A stretch of DNA of 64,000 bases, from assembly GCF_023715155.1 (NCBI RefSeq), contig NZ_JAMBNQ010000012.1:1-64000 (forward strand), written 5' to 3'. A program made the position numbers and the translations under genes. Position 1 is the first letter of the stretch. Each line of letters begins with the position of its first letter. Positions 62,042-64,000 of the stretch are shown here, in pieces. The DNA is from Neobacillus mesonae (GTDB taxonomy: Bacteria > Bacillota > Bacilli > Bacillales > Cytobacillaceae). The notes under the pieces are model-generated. The model did no database searches and was not told the origin of the DNA. It saw only the letters and a program-made list of their open reading frames with translations.

Positions 62042-62467
62042 ATGTCTGGACCAAGTTTAAAGAAAGTCGACGCTCATTCATCCATTCATGAGGCTGCATT
62101 AAATGAGGCAAAGGAATTAAGAAGTCTACTGCAAAGATGCCTTGAAGATGGAGAAAAAAATAAGGCAGTACAGGTTGCAGAAGTAATAATTGAACATTGG
62201 GAATCCAGGACCCTAAAACATGCAGAGGCTGAAGAAGAAGGGTTATATAAAGAATTGGCCGAAGAAAACCCAGGATTAGAAACTCTCGTTACCCAATTGA
62301 CCCGTGACCATGATTTAATGCGTCGTATAGTAAAGAAAATAAAGATGGACTTAGAAATACAGAAAGTCAATAAGCAGATGATTACGTTATTGGATTGTCT
62401 TGTGATTATAGATGAAATACATAATGAAGATGAGATGAATAAACTTCTAGGAAATAACGAAACATAA
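62042..62467 (+). CDS. Hemerythrin-like (HHE) protein
   Basis: A 141-residue all-helical protein. Diiron ligands fit HSSIHEAAL, IIEHWE, LKHAEAEEEGLY, TRDHDLM and EIHNEDEM (two His plus Glu, then His, His). Hemerythrin-like proteins in Bacilli bind oxygen or nitric oxide and often accompany nitrate or nitrite reduction genes. GAAAGGAG lies before the ATG; the longer upstream frame is not preferred. It is probably the first gene of a cluster reaching into narG. Confidence 0.78.
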   Translation: MSGPSLKKVDAHSSIHEAALNEAKELRSLLQRCLEDGEKNKAVQVAEVIIEHWESRTLKHAEAEEEGLYKELAEENPGLETLVTQLTRDHDLMRRIVKKIKMDLEIQKVNKQMITLLDCLVIIDEIHNEDEMNKLLGNNET

Positions 62468-62505
62468 AAAAGGCAAAAATAGGGAGTAATGGCAGGTGAA
62501 ATAAA

Positions 62506-62817
62506 ATGAGTGATAATCGTGAAATCGAGGGGAAATTATTAAGGTTTGCAGCACCGAAACTTTATAAAACAATGGTTGATACATTTTCAGCCCTCAACCT
62601 TCATCCACATGATGTTCAGGGAACTGTTTTAACGGACGAATCCGGCCTTGAAGTTCATTTGAAGTTTACTTCTGATTTCTCACAGTCTATTTCTACATAT
62701 GTAAGTTTGGAACAGGCTGAAAACCCTGATGAAGAAGTAACTCGTTTTTTCGAGGAAGCAGCAGAGAAATGCAAAGCCCAATTAATATCAGACTATTATA
62801 AAATGATGAAACTATGA
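62506..62817 (+). CDS. Unknown small protein upstream of narG
   Basis: A 103-residue protein. FAAPKLYKTMVDTFSALNLHPHDVQG and DESGLEVHLKFTSDF-SQSISTYVSLEQAENPDEEVTRFFEEAAEKCK look like a small alpha/beta fold. No family is recognised. It starts 38 bases after the hemerythrin-like gene, same strand; AGGTG precedes the ATG. Confidence 0.7.
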   Translation: MSDNREIEGKLLRFAAPKLYKTMVDTFSALNLHPHDVQGTVLTDESGLEVHLKFTSDFSQSISTYVSLEQAENPDEEVTRFFEEAAEKCKAQLISDYYKMMKL

Positions 62818-62852
62818 CAATGGTAATAGGGTTATAAAGGAGTTGAGAAAGT

Positions 62853-63149
62853 TTGTTTTCATTCGAATCAGATACCATGCTGGTTGAAGACAGGGAAGAC
62901 TTAATTGCCGTATTAAGGATGAGATTTGGAGATGTTTCTGGGGAGTTAATTGAGCAAATTTACCAGATCGATGATATGAATACCCTGCAGCGTCTAATAT
63001 TAGCGGCGGCTAATTCGGCAAATTGGAATATTTTTATGAATGAATTTCAGTCGGCAGAAGATTCATTTCGTCTATTGGGGGAGGATTTTAACCCATTAGG
63101 AGATTTCCTGAAAGGAAGGGATACGATAAATGGAGAAGAAAAAGAATAA
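62853..63149 (+). CDS. Unknown small protein overlapping narG
   Basis: A 98-residue protein. Helical N-terminal half (EDLIAVLRMRFGDVSGELIEQIYQIDDMNTLQRLILAAANSANW) and a C-terminal FNEFQSAEDSFRLLGEDFNPLGDFLKG-like acidic part. TTG start with AAAGGAG. Its last 20 bases overlap narG, so translation is likely coupled. Family unknown. Confidence 0.7.
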   Translation: MFSFESDTMLVEDREDLIAVLRMRFGDVSGELIEQIYQIDDMNTLQRLILAAANSANWNIFMNEFQSAEDSFRLLGEDFNPLGDFLKGRDTINGEEKE

Positions 63150-64000
63150 TCTGCTTCATTCACTTCGGCACCTTGTCCGTGGTGAGAGGATTAACGATGG
63201 ATGGACAGAGGAAAATCCCCGGCCGAGAGATTGGGAATCGGTATACCGAAACAGATGGGCTCATGATAAAGTAGTCCGTTCGACACACGGCGTAAATTGT
63301 ACAGGATCTTGCAGCTGGAAGATTCATGTAAAGGACGGCATTATTACGTGGGAGACCCAGCAGACCGATTATCCATCAACAGGTGATAATTTCCCAGATT
63401 ATGAGCCGCGCGGGTGTCCACGTGGTGCCAGCTTTTCCTGGTATACATACAGTCCTACAAGGGTAAAGCATCCATATGTTCGTGGTGATCTTTACGCATT
63501 ATGGCAAGAAGAGCTTCAGAATGCAGGGAACCCGATTCAAGCATGGGAAAATATTGTTTCCGATCCTCAAAAACGAGAAAAGTATGTTTCCTCTAGAGGG
63601 AAAGGGGGCTTTGTCCGTGGAACATGGAAAGATATTTGTCAAATGATCGCGGCAGCTTCTATTTATACAATCAAAAAGTATGGACCTGACCGAATTGCCG
63701 GATTTAGTCCAATCCCGGCAATGTCGATGGTCAGTTATGCGGGAGGAACAAGATTTTTATCCTTAATCGGGGGAACCATTTTAAGTTTTTATGATTGGTA
63801 TGCAGATCTACCGCCGGCCTCGCCGCAGGTTTGGGGGGATCAAACGGATGTGCCCGAGAGCGGAGATTGGTATAACTCCAAATATTTTATTATTTGGGGT
63901 ACCAATATTCCACAGACTCGAACACCGGATGCACACTTTATGGTGGAATCCAGGTACAACGGTACAAAGGTCGTGGGCGTAAGTCCGGACTATGCTGAAT
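63130..64000 (+). CDS. narG: Respiratory nitrate reductase alpha subunit, N-terminal part
   Basis: The first 290 residues, cut by the window end. The FS0 iron-sulfur ligands are His53, Cys57, Cys61 and Cys96 (STHGVNCTGSCSW, EPRGCPRGA), each four positions after E. coli NarG H49, C53, C57 and C92. The molybdenum ligand Asp is expected at position 226 (YADLPPASPQ), matching E. coli D222 with the same offset. NarG reduces nitrate to nitrite on the cytoplasmic side of the membrane. The rest of narGHJI should follow beyond the window. ATG overlaps the preceding gene. Confidence 0.97.
   Translation, partial: MEKKKNNLLHSLRHLVRGERINDGWTEENPRPRDWESVYRNRWAHDKVVRSTHGVNCTGSCSWKIHVKDGIITWETQQTDYPSTGDNFPDYEPRGCPRGASFSWYTYSPTRVKHPYVRGDLYALWQEELQNAGNPIQAWENIVSDPQKREKYVSSRGKGGFVRGTWKDICQMIAAASIYTIKKYGPDRIAGFSPIPAMSMVSYAGGTRFLSLIGGTILSFYDWYADLPPASPQVWGDQTDVPESGDWYNSKYFIIWGTNIPQTRTPDAHFMVESRYNGTKVVGVSPDYAE

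Overview
The window is low-GC, gene-dense DNA from an endospore-forming member of the Bacillaceae (Bacillus sensu lato; it reads more like the Neobacillus/Cytobacillus/B. cereus side than B. subtilis, but the species cannot be fixed from sequence alone). Evidence: Bacillus-type ribosome-binding sites, TTG/GTG starts, many small spore proteins, a sigma-G-type promoter, T-box leaders, and gene order matching the B. subtilis yodT-yodS-yodR-yodQ-yodP-kamA-yokU-yozE-yodN-yozD-yodL-deoD-ctpA neighbourhood.

Layout. 0-2.6 kb: a structured element that may be the right end of an IS200/IS605-like element, a DUF502 membrane protein, a YjcZ-type spore peptide and a KtrB/TrkH potassium channel subunit. 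2.7-11.1 kb: a beta-lysine gene cluster (aminotransferase, two CoA-transferase subunits, M20 deacylase, beta-lysine acetyltransferase, sigma-54 activator, lysine 2,3-aminomutase, YokU); kamA has a near-perfect -24/-12 promoter plus an upstream inverted repeat. 11-17.6 kb: YozE, YodN, YozD, YodL, DeoD, CtpA, an L,D-transpeptidase-like secreted protein and short unrecognised genes. 18.3-20.1 kb: a reverse-strand run of five small spore-type genes (GerPA-like x2, Hsp20-like x2, an NFG-motif protein). 20.3-30.2 kb: assorted enzymes, DapF, the NHEJ pair LigD/Ku, and tRNA-Ser(CGA) and tRNA-Gly(CCC). 30.2-34 kb: fruR-fruK-fruA with an operator-rich promoter. 34.4-42.9 kb: an MFS exporter, then trpEGDCFBA behind two tandem T-box leaders, both with UGG specifiers. 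43-48.4 kb: selU (mnmH) and odhAB. 48.5-52.6 kb: an Sda-like peptide, a YhcN/YlaJ lipoprotein, paired FluC fluoride channels, and YidC2 preceded by a MifM-like leader peptide. 52.8-61.5 kb: MprF, a D,D-carboxypeptidase, a second copy of the GerPA/Hsp20/NFG spore cassette, YkuS, YuzL, the ABC-F protein YkpA and a SCO protein. 61.8-64 kb: a hemerythrin-like protein and two small unknown proteins leading into narG, which runs off the window.

The most interesting items are: (1) a diverged MifM-type arrest peptide upstream of yidC2, whose last sense codons can pair almost perfectly with the yidC2 Shine-Dalgarno sequence; (2) a complete-looking acetyl-beta-lysine catabolic cluster wired to sigma-54; (3) a duplicated spore cassette combining GerPA-like, Hsp20-like and NFG-motif proteins; (4) a palindromic operator and three uncharacterised small genes immediately upstream of narG; (5) tandem Trp T-boxes in place of TRAP control, with trpG inside the operon. 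Several diverged copies of Bacillus-type intergenic repeats are also present.
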